From positions 54,003 to 118,002 of the forward strand of contig JAIBEV010000141.1 in assembly GCA_019459505.1 (NCBI GenBank): a stretch of 64,000 bases of DNA, read 5' to 3'. The notes under the pieces are model-generated. The model saw only the letters and a program-made list of their open reading frames with translations, did not search any database and was not told the origin of the DNA. This document shows, piece by piece, positions 8,759-17,673 of this stretch. This DNA comes from Candidatus Paracaedibacteraceae bacterium. GTDB lineage: Bacteria; Pseudomonadota; Alphaproteobacteria; Paracaedibacterales; Paracaedibacteraceae. Made by a program: the position numbers and the translations under genes. Within the stretch, counting starts at the first letter, position 1. Each line of letters opens with the position of its first letter.

Positions 8759-11700
8759 AGATCTTTATGGATTTTATTTCAGGATTGAATGCATATCTTC
8801 ACATTCTGGTGATTGTGAGTTCCATTATAGCCCTTTTATTGATGTTACTGTTTCTATATTTTACGTCTCGCAAAGTAAAAACAGAAATCGATAAACGTGT
8901 CCCGGCAGGGAGTCAAAATGCAACAGAAAATTTGCAGCCTGCTGAGGATCAAACTCCGCCTTGGGGCGGCTTGCTATCCCGCTATTTAACTCTTAAGGGA
9001 TACTTTAAAGTTGGTGATCTCAGCCTTATTTTTCTTAGAGCCTTAGATATGCTAAAGGATCGCCTTGATACAGTCAACTATAAGTACTTTTTGCCGTGGT
9101 ATCTAATAATTGGACCATCTGGCTCTGGTAAAACAAGCTTGATGAATCGCAGCGATTTTGTTTTACCCTTAGGCAAACCTAATTTCGATATTAATGAAGA
9201 TAATCCGGGTATCCGCTGGTGGTTTCTAAACCGGGGTATTGTTATCGATATTCGGGGCGACTTTTTAATCAAATCCCGCGGAACGGATGCGGATGAACGC
9301 GGCTGGCAAACCGTCATCAATCTTTTAACACGATACCGACATCGCCGGCCCTTGGATGGGATTATTCTCACAATTCCAGCCACAGAACTGTATGGAAAAA
9401 ACAAGCTATCACCGGAAGAAATCAGTGATCGGGCACGCTACATGGGGCAAAAATTAATTGCGGCTCAGAATTATATGGGATTAAGAATTCCTGTGTATGT
9501 TGTCATAACCAAAACAGATATTGTGCCTGGTTTTAAAAATTTCTGTAGTAGTATTCCTGCTGATAACCGTCATAATATGATTGGCTGGTCATCCCCTTAT
9601 ACCGTTGGAACAGCTTATTCAAGCAGTTGGGTTGCGGAAGCCTTCGGCCATATCAAAAATGCACTGACCCGCCTTAAACTTGAAATTTTAGGCCAGGGAA
9701 CAGATGAATTGGACCGTGATGGAGTGTTTATTTTCCCCTCAGAGCTGATGCACTTGCAAAAGCCCCTCTCAATTTATATGAGCCACATCTTTAAAATCAC
9801 GTCCTACGATGAAGCCTTGATGTTACGGGGAATTTATTTCTGTGGAGACAGTGGAACTCATCTGAATGTTGAACAACTTAATACATTCACACAACCCACC
9901 GAACAGGAATCTATCATCCATACGCCTATCGGCGCCTTAGAAGGCGATAAGGGACTCCCGCACGCCGAAAGCCCCATCTTCTTTTTTAATGAAGTTTTAA
10001 ATGATAAAATCTTCAAAGAGACAGGGCTTGCCCAACCCATCCGCCAACGACTGATTTCCTCTAATCGCAATTTGAACTATGCCAAAGCAGGAATCATTAG
10101 CTTTATCGGAATTGGCACCTATGGGGTCCTGAAGACTTATGATAGCTTTAGCCAAAACAGAGACTATTTACTTCCTGTTTTGGGCAAGATTAACTCTATC
10201 TTGTATCAAATTCCCGCCACCAGATTGGATCAAAGCCGTGTTACAGCTCAAATGTTCGATGAGCAAACGCGCCAACTCTTAGATATGATGGATAATCTGC
10301 ATAAGGCAGACTTTTTTTCGATTTTCATGCCCTCCTCCTGGTTTAGTCCGATTGATGACAATTTAAAGACATCTCTCAAAGTATCCTATGATCAAATCAT
10401 TTTGCGCACTGTTTATATGGATTTATTGTTAAAAGCACGCGATATGTTGACATTTCGCGTCAGCTCAGAGGATTATACCAAATCTTTAGCAGACATGCTG
10501 AAACCAACAAATACTATTGAATACCAGCTTTTCAAAGGATATGTGCAACGTTTTATCGATCTTAACAACAATATCGACAAATATAACCGGCTCCAGGACA
10601 GTTCAGATCCCGACTTACTTAAAGATGTGGTGCAATACACGCTGGGCATTGAATTACCTAAAGAATTTTTGCATAACTATTCCCATTTCCGGCGCGTTTT
10701 AAAAGATGTTCCTTATCCGAAAATTGACCTGACGCCTTATCAAGGAACAGCGAGAGAAACACTTAGCCATCTTTATAGTTATTTTATTGATAATATGTTT
10801 TCTCCAAGAAACGATCATTCTATCCTAGGAAAACTGAATCTTATTATCCGCGACTATGGTCACCGCGCCAGTGAAGATTTACCAGACCTAAAACCTTTGC
10901 GCGACATTGCAAGAGACCTCCATGAAGCCGTGCCTTCCTTGGGAGAAGCCGGTAAGACATGGCTAGATACAGACTATTTTGATGCTGGCGCTGATTTTGC
11001 TGATCTGATGGGTCAAATCAGTAGTTTCAGACTATTTGGCTCTGACATGGTTAATATATTTGCTACGGAAACAGCAACATCATTTCGTCAATTCCAGCAA
11101 ACTCTAACGCATCTTAATACCATGTTGATGCCACGTAAACCGTTGGATGATCCTAAAAAAGCCCATCCATCGGATGGTCTGTTAAATCTACAGAAAAGCT
11201 TGACACTTTTATTCAATGAATCCTTTATGGCTGAACCCAGCGGCGAAATGTTTGTCTCCAATATTCCCGAAACACATGTGGTATTTTGGAATTCCAAACT
11301 GATTGATATGGCCAGCGACGAAGTTAAAGAATATAACCAATTTGCGGAAAAGCATTTTGATGATTTACCCCCTGGTATTCGCGGTACATTAAAAGAAGTG
11401 GCACGCGCTAATCTACAGAAAATTATCGTGAGCTTGATTGCCAAGGCGCAAACAATAACGCCCCGCGCCTTATCTCAATCGACGATTGCATCCGCTGAAG
11501 AAACGCTACGCAATAAGATTGATGATGTCAAAACCATTGTTCCTAAGTTTCTTAAGCTATTAGAAATTATGAATACTGGCGGCGTTGGCACAGGATATGT
11601 CGAATTAAGAACTCTCTTAGGAACCCTCTCTACCCGATTGCTAGAACAGGTAGACCAATTACTCGAAGGCTATGGCTTTTATAAAGTTAAGGACAACAAT

Positions 11701-13089
11701 TTTGCCTGGTGGAATGGGGTCAGCTCCCCTATCTTAGAAGGATATAATGTTAAGGATGATATTGATCTTAATAACTTTTTAGAAAAGCAAAGAACCTTAG
11801 TAAATCGCTTAGCTAATGAATATGCCGCCTTTATGATTCAATTTCTGACAGCCCCTATTATGAAAGAATATTCGGGTAAAGATGATCTTGTGTTCAAATG
11901 GAAGCGGTTGATTGATGATGTGGATGGGTATGAAAAGAAAAAACCTGGCAATTCCTTACAAACCTTAGAAGATGCCATCACCAAGGATTTAGTCGCTATT
12001 GATCTTTCCAAATGTTTTGTGAAAATCCCTCTCAAGGATATTCGACAAGGATCGGGAGACTATTTCTTAAATCGGCGCGATGAGTTAAAGCGGGCCCTTT
12101 TATCTCAATGTGAGATTTTACGCCGTAAACAAAGCATTGAAAATTATCAACGGCTCTCCCAATATTTTAACGATAACATTCGCGATAAATTTCCTTTCTT
12201 GGCAAGTCCGAAAGCAGACTCCCCTGAGGCAGAGCCCGAGGATATTAAGGAATTCTTCCGTCTTTATAAAAAAGCTGGTGATGATCCTAAGAAAATTTAT
12301 GATCAAGTTTATCAGTTGGGTACCGAGGCAGAGGATTCCTATGCCTTCTTAACGGCGATGGAAAAGCTAAAAAGTTTCTTTGAAACTTTTCTCAAATCAC
12401 CGGTCCCAGCCGAAGTCCCAAGCTTTGATATTGACGTCGGCTTTCGGGTTAATAGAGAACGGGAACTCAGAGCAAACTTAATCATCGATTGGACTTTAAC
12501 CCCCAATGAGACGAGTGTTATTACTAACCACGATAAGTCTAAAGTCGGTAAATGGAGTTTTGGTAATGAGATTCAAGTCAGTTTCCGTTGGCCGCCGACC
12601 GCTCGCATGCAACCGTACAAAGATCCAAATCAAGCCAATATGGAAGTAGAAGAAGGAACAGTAACTTTCCGTTATCCGGGCCGTTGGTCACTGTTTTGGA
12701 TGATTCGCCAACAACAAGCCTTACAAAGTGAAGCTAGTCCTTTGGCTGAACCGGTTCCTTATATCTTGAAATATGAGATCCCCAATGGCCCCGAAGACAA
12801 GACACTGGCTTTTGTTAGAGCAACCATTTTATCCCCCGCTCAAGGAAAGAAGTCCGGAAAACCCGTCCGTATTCCCCCATTCCCCACGCTGGCGCCTGAT
12901 CTGCCGGAGTCACTCTTGCAAAAATCAGAGCAGCCAGTGTTAGTTATGGGCAGCCAAAAACCCGTCGAGCCACAAGCAGAACAGGAAGAGCCAATTCCTC
13001 CTACCGCCAATGATCAGCCGACAGATAACGACCAAGCAGCAGCGCCTGCTCCTGCGGCAGAAGCAAGCGATGACAATGGGGGCGGTTAA
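8755..13089 (+). CDS. tssM: Type VI secretion system protein TssM (IcmF family)
   Basis: Large inner-membrane protein (1444 aa) that with TssL and TssJ forms the T6SS trans-envelope channel. Residues 16-37 form a membrane helix. Walker A is GPSGSGKTSL at 120-129, a G-protein-like TKTD follows near residue 255, and a further hydrophobic helix (AGIISFIGIGTYG) lies near 443. The periplasmic IcmF/DUF1215-type region fills the rest. The final 60 residues are a Pro/Glu/Ala-rich tail ending in Gly. Only one helix is obvious before the NTPase domain, whereas characterised TssM proteins usually have two. No tssJ, hcp, vgrG, sheath or clpV gene is adjacent, so they must lie elsewhere if the system works. 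Confidence 0.92.
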   Translation: MKIFMDFISGLNAYLHILVIVSSIIALLLMLLFLYFTSRKVKTEIDKRVPAGSQNATENLQPAEDQTPPWGGLLSRYLTLKGYFKVGDLSLIFLRALDMLKDRLDTVNYKYFLPWYLIIGPSGSGKTSLMNRSDFVLPLGKPNFDINEDNPGIRWWFLNRGIVIDIRGDFLIKSRGTDADERGWQTVINLLTRYRHRRPLDGIILTIPATELYGKNKLSPEEISDRARYMGQKLIAAQNYMGLRIPVYVVITKTDIVPGFKNFCSSIPADNRHNMIGWSSPYTVGTAYSSSWVAEAFGHIKNALTRLKLEILGQGTDELDRDGVFIFPSELMHLQKPLSIYMSHIFKITSYDEALMLRGIYFCGDSGTHLNVEQLNTFTQPTEQESIIHTPIGALEGDKGLPHAESPIFFFNEVLNDKIFKETGLAQPIRQRLISSNRNLNYAKAGIISFIGIGTYGVLKTYDSFSQNRDYLLPVLGKINSILYQIPATRLDQSRVTAQMFDEQTRQLLDMMDNLHKADFFSIFMPSSWFSPIDDNLKTSLKVSYDQIILRTVYMDLLLKARDMLTFRVSSEDYTKSLADMLKPTNTIEYQLFKGYVQRFIDLNNNIDKYNRLQDSSDPDLLKDVVQYTLGIELPKEFLHNYSHFRRVLKDVPYPKIDLTPYQGTARETLSHLYSYFIDNMFSPRNDHSILGKLNLIIRDYGHRASEDLPDLKPLRDIARDLHEAVPSLGEAGKTWLDTDYFDAGADFADLMGQISSFRLFGSDMVNIFATETATSFRQFQQTLTHLNTMLMPRKPLDDPKKAHPSDGLLNLQKSLTLLFNESFMAEPSGEMFVSNIPETHVVFWNSKLIDMASDEVKEYNQFAEKHFDDLPPGIRGTLKEVARANLQKIIVSLIAKAQTITPRALSQSTIASAEETLRNKIDDVKTIVPKFLKLLEIMNTGGVGTGYVELRTLLGTLSTRLLEQVDQLLEGYGFYKVKDNNFAWWNGVSSPILEGYNVKDDIDLNNFLEKQRTLVNRLANEYAAFMIQFLTAPIMKEYSGKDDLVFKWKRLIDDVDGYEKKKPGNSLQTLEDAITKDLVAIDLSKCFVKIPLKDIRQGSGDYFLNRRDELKRALLSQCEILRRKQSIENYQRLSQYFNDNIRDKFPFLASPKADSPEAEPEDIKEFFRLYKKAGDDPKKIYDQVYQLGTEAEDSYAFLTAMEKLKSFFETFLKSPVPAEVPSFDIDVGFRVNRERELRANLIIDWTLTPNETSVITNHDKSKVGKWSFGNEIQVSFRWPPTARMQPYKDPNQANMEVEEGTVTFRYPGRWSLFWMIRQQQALQSEASPLAEPVPYILKYEIPNGPEDKTLAFVRATILSPAQGKKSGKPVRIPPFPTLAPDLPESLLQKSEQPVLVMGSQKPVEPQAEQEEPIPPTANDQPTDNDQAAAPAPAAEASDDNGGG

Positions 13090-13100
13090 GTCTTCCTTAA

Positions 13101-13147
13101 ATGAAGAGCGTCGCTACGTGATTAAATCGCTTTGAGACACTCTTCAT
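13101..13147 (+). terminator. Possible terminator after tssM
   Basis: ATGAAGAGCGTC and GACACTCTTCAT form a 12-position stem with one mismatch, 12 bases after the tssM stop. No T-run follows, so it may only be a 3'-end stabilising hairpin. Confidence 0.35.
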
Positions 13148-13255
13148 TAATCTCATAAGTTATCCGATAAGGGTAAGGCAAGACTCAATATTCTTAATTA
13201 TAGGGGCTGTGACCTTTTGTATTGTAAAGGATGAATATGCTCTAAAGATTTATCT

Positions 13256-13399
13256 TTAGCAATTATCTGAGTCATCGAAATCTGTATGGGAATCATTTGA
13301 AAGGGCTGAATTAAACTCATTAACCTGTAGCAATTCCTCAAAAAAGGGAAGATCAATAGATGATTGCCGACTTTGTTCACCATTCACATTAAATTCCAT
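13256..13399 (-). CDS. Small acidic hypothetical protein (47 aa)
   Basis: A 47-codon minus-strand frame (begins MEFNVNGEQS, ends FDDSDNC) with AAGGTGG placed 4 bases before its ATG. It is rich in Asp, Ser and Asn, soluble, and resembles nothing I know. It competes with a 61-codon frame at 13198-13383 in another phase, which has no ribosome binding site. It sits alone between the T6SS operon and rpmG. Coding is supported only by the ribosome binding site and plausible composition. Confidence 0.35.
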   Translation of the reverse strand: MEFNVNGEQSRQSSIDLPFFEELLQVNEFNSALSNDSHTDFDDSDNC

Positions 13400-13500
13400 A
13401 ATACCACCTTATACGGAAATCGTTTGACGCAGTCTCACAGATTTGATATAAATGACTAAAATGAAAATTTGTGCTGAGAAGCACTGGATGGAGAGTTAAA

Positions 13501-13668
13501 ATGGCAAAGGCCGCAACAATTGCAATTAAGATGCTGAGCACAGCAGATACTGGCTTCTTTTATGTGGCTAAAAAGAATCCCCGCAAGAAGCCAGAAAAAT
13601 TTGAATTTCGTAAATATGATCCGGTTGTTCGGAAACATGTTTTGTTTAAAGAAACAAAAATTAAATAA
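13501..13668 (+). CDS. rpmG: 50S ribosomal protein L33
   Basis: Large-subunit ribosomal protein L33, 55 aa. The start at 13501 ([19 protein letters not shown]) is preceded by GGAGAG; the frame also opens at 13471 but that is not the family start. The [32 protein letters not shown] body is the classic Cys-less bacterial form, lacking the CxxC pairs of the zinc-binding version. Monocistronic, with a strong terminator 18 bases after the stop. Confidence 0.96.
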   Translation: MAKAATIAIKMLSTADTGFFYVAKKNPRKKPEKFEFRKYDPVVRKHVLFKETKIK

Positions 13669-13685
13669 ACTTCTATAAAGTTGTT

Positions 13686-13711
13686 AAAAGCCCCCACTAG
13701 GGGGCTTTTTT
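13686..13711 (+). terminator. Rho-independent terminator of rpmG
   Basis: AAAAGCCCCC and GGGGGCTTTT form a perfect 10-bp stem with a 4-base loop, running into TTTTTT. Confidence 0.9.
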
Positions 13712-13761
13712 CTTGAGCATTAGCAGCCAAAATTTCGGCAGTATTATGGTTTATTTTCTCC

Positions 13762-13794
13762 TCTTTCCGGGCAAGCTTAAGCGCGACCCGGAAA
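13762..13794. repeat. Palindromic repeat module (TTCCGGG hairpin)
   Basis: CTTTCCGGGCAAGC followed by a GCGCGACCCGGAA arm: a TTCCGGG/CCCGGAA hairpin. The same module opens the composite repeats at 13931, 37991 and 38181. Confidence 0.6.
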
Positions 13795-13853
13795 CCATTT
13801 CCCTATTTTTTCAATAGTGTGATTTTACTATATCTATGGTTTTCTCAACCTTG

Positions 13854-13904
13854 CTGTCATCCAGACTCCGGCATGGATTCCGGCTCAAGGCCGGAATGAG
13901 GAAG
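13854..13904. repeat. REP-like palindrome
   Basis: GTCATCCAGACTCCGGCATG leads into an 8-bp stem, ATTCCGGC with GCCGGAAT, then GAGG. This GTCATCC..CGGCATGGATTCCGG type of sequence is a common extragenic palindrome of proteobacteria. Confidence 0.6.
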
Positions 13905-13930
13905 AGTGATAACATCCTTCACAACATCCT

Positions 13931-14072
13931 TCTTTCCGGACCAACGAAACACGAGCCGGAATCTCGATATTATAAGCGTAATAATAATTGGATCCCCGGA
14001 CTTGACTCGAGGTCTGGATATCACAAAGACCACCCCTGTGAGCTCGAAATCCCCGCTCGGAGGCGGGGAAAG
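13931..14072. repeat. Composite dispersed palindromic repeat, full copy
   Basis: Three consecutive hairpin modules: TCTTTCCGG...CCGGAATCTCGATATTA, then ATCCCCGGACTTGACTCGAGG, then GAGCTCGAAATCCCCGCTCGG leading into AGGCGGGGAA. The whole roughly 140-bp unit aligns with 37991-38135 with moderate divergence. Confidence 0.7.
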
Positions 14073-14120
14073 GAAAAAGAGGGAGCCGGAAAATAAGATA
14101 CGGAAAATGTGTTCCCAAAA

Positions 14121-15176
14121 CTAAAATGCTAAAAGGGGATAATCCGTATAACCTTCAGCTCCCGATGAATAAAATGTTGCGGGATTCGGTTCATTTAAAG
14201 CGGCGTTCAATTCTATCCGTTTAGGCAAGTCAGGATTTGCAATAAAAGATCGTCCAAATGCCACCGCATCAGCTTCCCCCTTTTTAAGAATGCTCTCCCC
14301 CACTGCAGGCGTTATTCCCTCATTAACAATGTAGGTCCCTTTAAAGGAAGCTTTAAGTTTTGTCCCTATACGGTCATCCCCTAAATGTTCCCGCGTACAT
14401 ATAAAAGCAAGATTACGCTCTGATAGCTGTTCAGCGAGATAGCTAAATGTAGCAAGATTATTGGAATCTCCCATACTATGAGAATCTCCCCGGGGGGCCA
14501 AATGCATTCCTACACGCCCTGCTCCCCACACCGATATGACAGCCTCAGTAACCTCCAACATTAAGCGAGCTCGGTTTTCTATAGGGCCACCATAATCATC
14601 TTGCCGATGGTTGGCATTATCTTGTAAGAATTGGTCTAAAAGATAACCATTGGCTCCATGAATTTCTACACCATCAAAACCCGCTTTTTGAGCATTAATC
14701 GCAGCTTGGCGATAAGCCTCAATAATTCCAGGTATTTCCTCTACCTTCAACGCTCTTGGAATCACATAGGGGGTTTTCGGTCGCACTAAACTGATATGTC
14801 CTTCTGCTGCAATGGCACTCGGAGCTACAGGGCGTTCATTATTCAAATAAAGTGGATGGGAAATACGCCCGACATGCCAGAGCTGTAAAAATATACGTCC
14901 ACCTTGATCATGAACGGCTTTCGTGGTTAATTTCCATCCTTCAATTTGATCTTTTGACCAAATACCTGGCGTATCAGGATACCCCACCCCCATAGGCGTA
15001 ACAGAGGTTGCCTCGGAAATAATAAGCCCCGCTGAAGAGCGTTGAGCATAATAATCTGCCATCAATTGATTAGGTACCCGTCCTTTTCCACTGGCGCGGC
15101 AGCCTGTTAAAGGCGCCATAATAACGCGATTAGGAAGATTAAGATCGCCAAGCGTAAGAGGCTGCATAAGGTTCAT
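14121..15176 (-). CDS. Old Yellow Enzyme family FMN-dependent ene-reductase
   Basis: NAD(P)H:flavin oxidoreductase of the OYE/NemA family (351 aa), reducing alpha,beta-unsaturated carbonyls or related electrophiles with FMN as cofactor. It is a single TIM-barrel domain. Signatures are NRVIMAPLTG near the N-terminus, LQLWHVGRISHP, and VEIHGANGYLLDQFLQ ending in RQDDYGG. The substrate-binding pair is His plus Asn (HGAN), as in yeast OYE, rather than His-His. The phosphate-binding end reads VAFGRSFIANPDLP. It is a lone gene, with a likely detoxification role. The usual Arg in MAPLTRCRA is Gly here, a small departure. Confidence 0.9.
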   Translation of the reverse strand: MNLMQPLTLGDLNLPNRVIMAPLTGCRASGKGRVPNQLMADYYAQRSSAGLIISEATSVTPMGVGYPDTPGIWSKDQIEGWKLTTKAVHDQGGRIFLQLWHVGRISHPLYLNNERPVAPSAIAAEGHISLVRPKTPYVIPRALKVEEIPGIIEAYRQAAINAQKAGFDGVEIHGANGYLLDQFLQDNANHRQDDYGGPIENRARLMLEVTEAVISVWGAGRVGMHLAPRGDSHSMGDSNNLATFSYLAEQLSERNLAFICTREHLGDDRIGTKLKASFKGTYIVNEGITPAVGESILKKGEADAVAFGRSFIANPDLPKRIELNAALNEPNPATFYSSGAEGYTDYPLLAF

Positions 15177-15254
15177 TAGTCCCTCCAGAAATTCATATCA
15201 CAAAAGTTGATATAACTATAGTTTGCTTTATAAAAAATGAAAACTTCATTAAAA

Positions 15255-15275
15255 AACCCCGCCTTAAGCGGGGTT
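15255..15275 (-). terminator. Terminator of the zinc-ribbon gene
   Basis: AACCCCGC and GCGGGGTT form a perfect 8-bp stem with a 5-base loop. Read on the minus strand it is followed by TTTTTT, so it ends transcription of the gene at 15294-15581. Confidence 0.85.
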
Positions 15276-15293
15276 ATTTATTCTTAAAAAGAC

Positions 15294-15581
15294 TTATCTA
15301 TCTTCGTCTTCATTCTCGACCTCTACATCTTCAAGATCAGCATCGAGACCATCTTCATCATCCAACAAGGTATCATCTGCATCACCTAATTCAACATCTT
15401 GATCCAGAACTTCTTCTTCAATAACTGCCTTAGCACTTGATTTACGACCCCGACGCGAGGTGGTTAAAATCTCATACGTTGATCCACACTTCGGACAAAC
15501 AATCGGAGACTTTTGTAAGTCATAGAAACGAGAGCTACAGCTTTGACAAGTGCGCTTGGTTCCCCATTCTAATTTTACCAC
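15294..15581 (-). CDS. TIGR02300-family zinc-ribbon protein
   Basis: Small alphaproteobacterial protein of unknown function, 95 aa. The frame extends to an ATG at 15629, but the family starts at VKLEWGTKRTC, and a strong AAAGGAG lies just before a GTG at 15581, so GTG is chosen. Residues about 8-35 hold two Cys pairs (CQSC and CPKC) around FYDLQKSPIV, a zinc ribbon. Residues 50-95 are an acidic low-complexity tail of Asp and Glu. The family is confined largely to Alphaproteobacteria as far as I know, supporting the taxonomic call. Its position upstream of aroA is a familiar alphaproteobacterial arrangement. Confidence 0.85.
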   Translation of the reverse strand: MVKLEWGTKRTCQSCSSRFYDLQKSPIVCPKCGSTYEILTTSRRGRKSSAKAVIEEEVLDQDVELGDADDTLLDDEDGLDADLEDVEVENEDEDR

Positions 15582-15728
15582 GGAAAACTCCTTTAAAAAC
15601 ACAGAAATACTTGTGATAAGTTTTGCCATGCCAATGCGCTTTTTGTCAAAGATAAAAGTAGTTGCATTGGTATTTTTTTTATTCTTTAATAATTTTTAAT
15701 AAAATTAGAACCCAAGGGAGTCAAAAGG

Positions 15729-17075
15729 ATGGCTATCAAGAATACCCTGATTTCTTATCGCCAGAGCCATCTGAGGGGTAATCTTATTGCCCACCGAGAT
15801 ATTCCTGGCGATAAATCAATTTCTCATCGAGCACTTTATTTATCCGCTTTTGCTGAGGGTCTTACCCAAATAAAAGGGCTCAATACAGGCGATGATGTCG
15901 AACACACCCAATTGGCCCTCGAATCCTTGGGCGTAAAAATCGAAAATCAAGACGATGGTACAAAGATAGTCCAGGGACTTGCAGGCAAGCCCTTGCTACA
16001 ACCTAAAAACCCACTGTATCTTGGCAATTCTGGAACAACGGCTCGTCTTTTAGGCGGTGTTATTACGCCCTTCCCTATTTCGGTGACTTTATATGGTGAT
16101 GCCTCTCTTTCCCAGCGCCCTATGCGGCGGATGATTCTCCCCCTGAAAGAAATTGGGGCAACGTTTGATGCCAACCATAATGAAACACTCCCCTTAACCA
16201 TAAACGGAACAAACTCGCCTGCTGAGATTCATTATACGATGCCTATTCCTTCGGCTCAGATTAAATCCTGCCTCCTGTTAGCTGGACTCAATATTCAAGG
16301 AATAACGTCCATCCATGAGCCTATCAAAACTCGCGATCATACTGAACGCTTGATGCAATATTTGGGAATTCCTTTGCAAATAACCGACCATGAAGCGGGC
16401 GGCAAAATTCTATCTATTACAGGAAAACACCGTTTTGCCGCCAAACCTATCTCTGTGCCTGCGGATCCTTCTTCTGCCGCCTTCTTTGCCGTGGCTGCTG
16501 CCATCACACCTCAATCAGATATCACAATTGAAGGGGTAAATTGGAATTCTTATCGCCGTCGTGTTTTTGAAATCCTAGAAATGATGGGCGCCAAGCTTAC
16601 TCTTCTAAATCATCGCCCCGTTTGTGGTGAAGAAGTAGCCGATATCCGTATTGAATCTAACACCTTGAATTCAATCACTTTGGAAGCTCATGAAGCTCCT
16701 GCCTTAATCGATGAATATCCTGCCCTTGCCGTAGCCGCAGCGGCCGCTCGTGGAACGTCAGTTTTTCGGGGCTTAAGAGAGCTTCGCTATAAGGAAAGCA
16801 ATCGGTTAGAGGGAATCTTCCATAACTTAACCACCTGTGGCATTGAGGTGCGGACAGATGATGATACGTTAATCATTAAAGGAACCGCGGGTTTGCCCAT
16901 TTTTGGCGGAGTGACGATTAATGTTTTTAAGGATCATCGAATTGCCATGGCCTTATATATTCTTGGGATGATTGCCCGCAATCCTATCATTATTCAGGGA
17001 GCTGACTGTATTTCTTCTAGCTTCCCTAACTTCAGCTCAGTCTTTGAGAATTTGTCTTTCATGCGTGCTGCATAA
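15729..17075 (+). CDS. aroA: 3-phosphoshikimate 1-carboxyvinyltransferase (EPSP synthase)
   Basis: Sixth step of the shikimate pathway: shikimate-3-phosphate plus PEP gives EPSP and phosphate (EC 2.5.1.19). The 448-aa enzyme has GDKSISHRAL at residues 28-37, LGNSGTTARLL for PEP binding, DEYPALAVAAAAARG with the catalytic Asp, and RYKESNRLEG near the C-terminus. An alanine or similar small residue around the LGNSGT motif suggests the class II form of many alphaproteobacteria, but I did not verify that. GGGAG lies upstream of the ATG. The last 39 bases overlap the 3' end of ruvX on the other strand. Confidence 0.95.
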   Translation: MAIKNTLISYRQSHLRGNLIAHRDIPGDKSISHRALYLSAFAEGLTQIKGLNTGDDVEHTQLALESLGVKIENQDDGTKIVQGLAGKPLLQPKNPLYLGNSGTTARLLGGVITPFPISVTLYGDASLSQRPMRRMILPLKEIGATFDANHNETLPLTINGTNSPAEIHYTMPIPSAQIKSCLLLAGLNIQGITSIHEPIKTRDHTERLMQYLGIPLQITDHEAGGKILSITGKHRFAAKPISVPADPSSAAFFAVAAAITPQSDITIEGVNWNSYRRRVFEILEMMGAKLTLLNHRPVCGEEVADIRIESNTLNSITLEAHEAPALIDEYPALAVAAAAARGTSVFRGLRELRYKESNRLEGIFHNLTTCGIEVRTDDDTLIIKGTAGLPIFGGVTINVFKDHRIAMALYILGMIARNPIIIQGADCISSSFPNFSSVFENLSFMRAA

Positions 17076-17522
17076 ATCCAAACTACCTTGTAGGATATAG
17101 GTGGCCGCCATTTTATCAACAACTTCGGCGCGACGCTTGCGCGATAAATCAGCCTCAAGTAAGGTTCGAGTGACCGCTACCGTTGACAGCCGCTCATCCC
17201 ATAAGAACACGGGAATATCTTCTTGCTTCAAGAGGCAATCAATAAAGGCTCGCACCACCTCTGCTTGAGGACCTTCGCTGCCATTCATATTCATAGGCAA
17301 GCCGGCGACAAAGCAACCGCTACTATAATCTTTGTAAACAGCTAACAACGCTTTAACATCCGTTGTTATATTGGTCCTTTTTAAAAGTTTAAGAGGAGAG
17401 GCAATTAACCAGCCCGTATCACTAACCGCAATCCCGACAGTTTTATTACCAATATCTAATCCTAACAGGCGCTTACGCTTCGGTTTAAGGGCTAAGAAAT
17501 CTTCTTGAGAAATGAGAGGCAT
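17037..17522 (-). CDS. ruvX: YqgF/RuvX family Holliday-junction resolvase-like protein
   Basis: RNase H-fold protein implicated in 16S rRNA 5' processing and proposed as a Holliday-junction resolvase. The start was placed at 17522 (MPLISQEDFLALKP), giving 161 aa; the open frame begins ten codons earlier. LLGLDIGNKTVGIAVSD is the signature with the first catalytic Asp, FVAGLPMNMNGSEG is the central motif, and LWDERLSTVAVTRTL carries the Glu/Asp of the active site. Its last 12 codons lie opposite the aroA 3' end in a convergent overlap. It often lies near aroA-unrelated genes, so context adds little. Confidence 0.88.
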   Translation of the reverse strand: MPLISQEDFLALKPKRKRLLGLDIGNKTVGIAVSDTGWLIASPLKLLKRTNITTDVKALLAVYKDYSSGCFVAGLPMNMNGSEGPQAEVVRAFIDCLLKQEDIPVFLWDERLSTVAVTRTLLEADLSRKRRAEVVDKMAATYILQGSLDLCSTHERQILKD

Positions 17523-17643
17523 ACAATAAAAAATCCATCGGCAGTTTAACACAGTTTTTACTTTTGTATCATATGCTGATTAATATAGCCACGTCAGTAT
17601 AAATTGATGGTGGATAAGAGATCAATTTAAAGAGGAAGGTGTA

Positions 17644-17673
17644 ATGAGAAGCAAACATTGCAGGGTCTTTTGA
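17644..17673 (+). CDS. Candidate 9-aa leader peptide upstream of icd
   Basis: ATG..TGA encoding MRSKHCRVF, with a strong AGAGGAAGG four bases upstream. Its stop codon lies at the start of an AT-rich hairpin (17669-17699), and the icd start follows 135 bases later. The arrangement resembles a translated leader, but there is no proof that it is expressed. Confidence 0.35.
   Translation: MRSKHCRVF

Larger units (their letters stand above)
13712..14120. other. Intergenic region made mostly of palindromic repeats
   Basis: About 400 bases between rpmG and the Old Yellow Enzyme gene, filled by repeat modules (separate entries). Open frames on both strands here are by-products of the repeats: they overlap one another and have no ribosome binding sites. 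No independent gene is seen. Confidence 0.6.

Noticed and set aside
13198..13383. 61-codon minus-strand frame after the T6SS operon
   Set aside because: No ribosome binding site; an overlapping 47-codon frame with AAGGTGG upstream is more credible.
13836..14124. Several overlapping frames on both strands between rpmG and the OYE gene
   Set aside because: All derive from palindromic repeat sequence and contradict one another.
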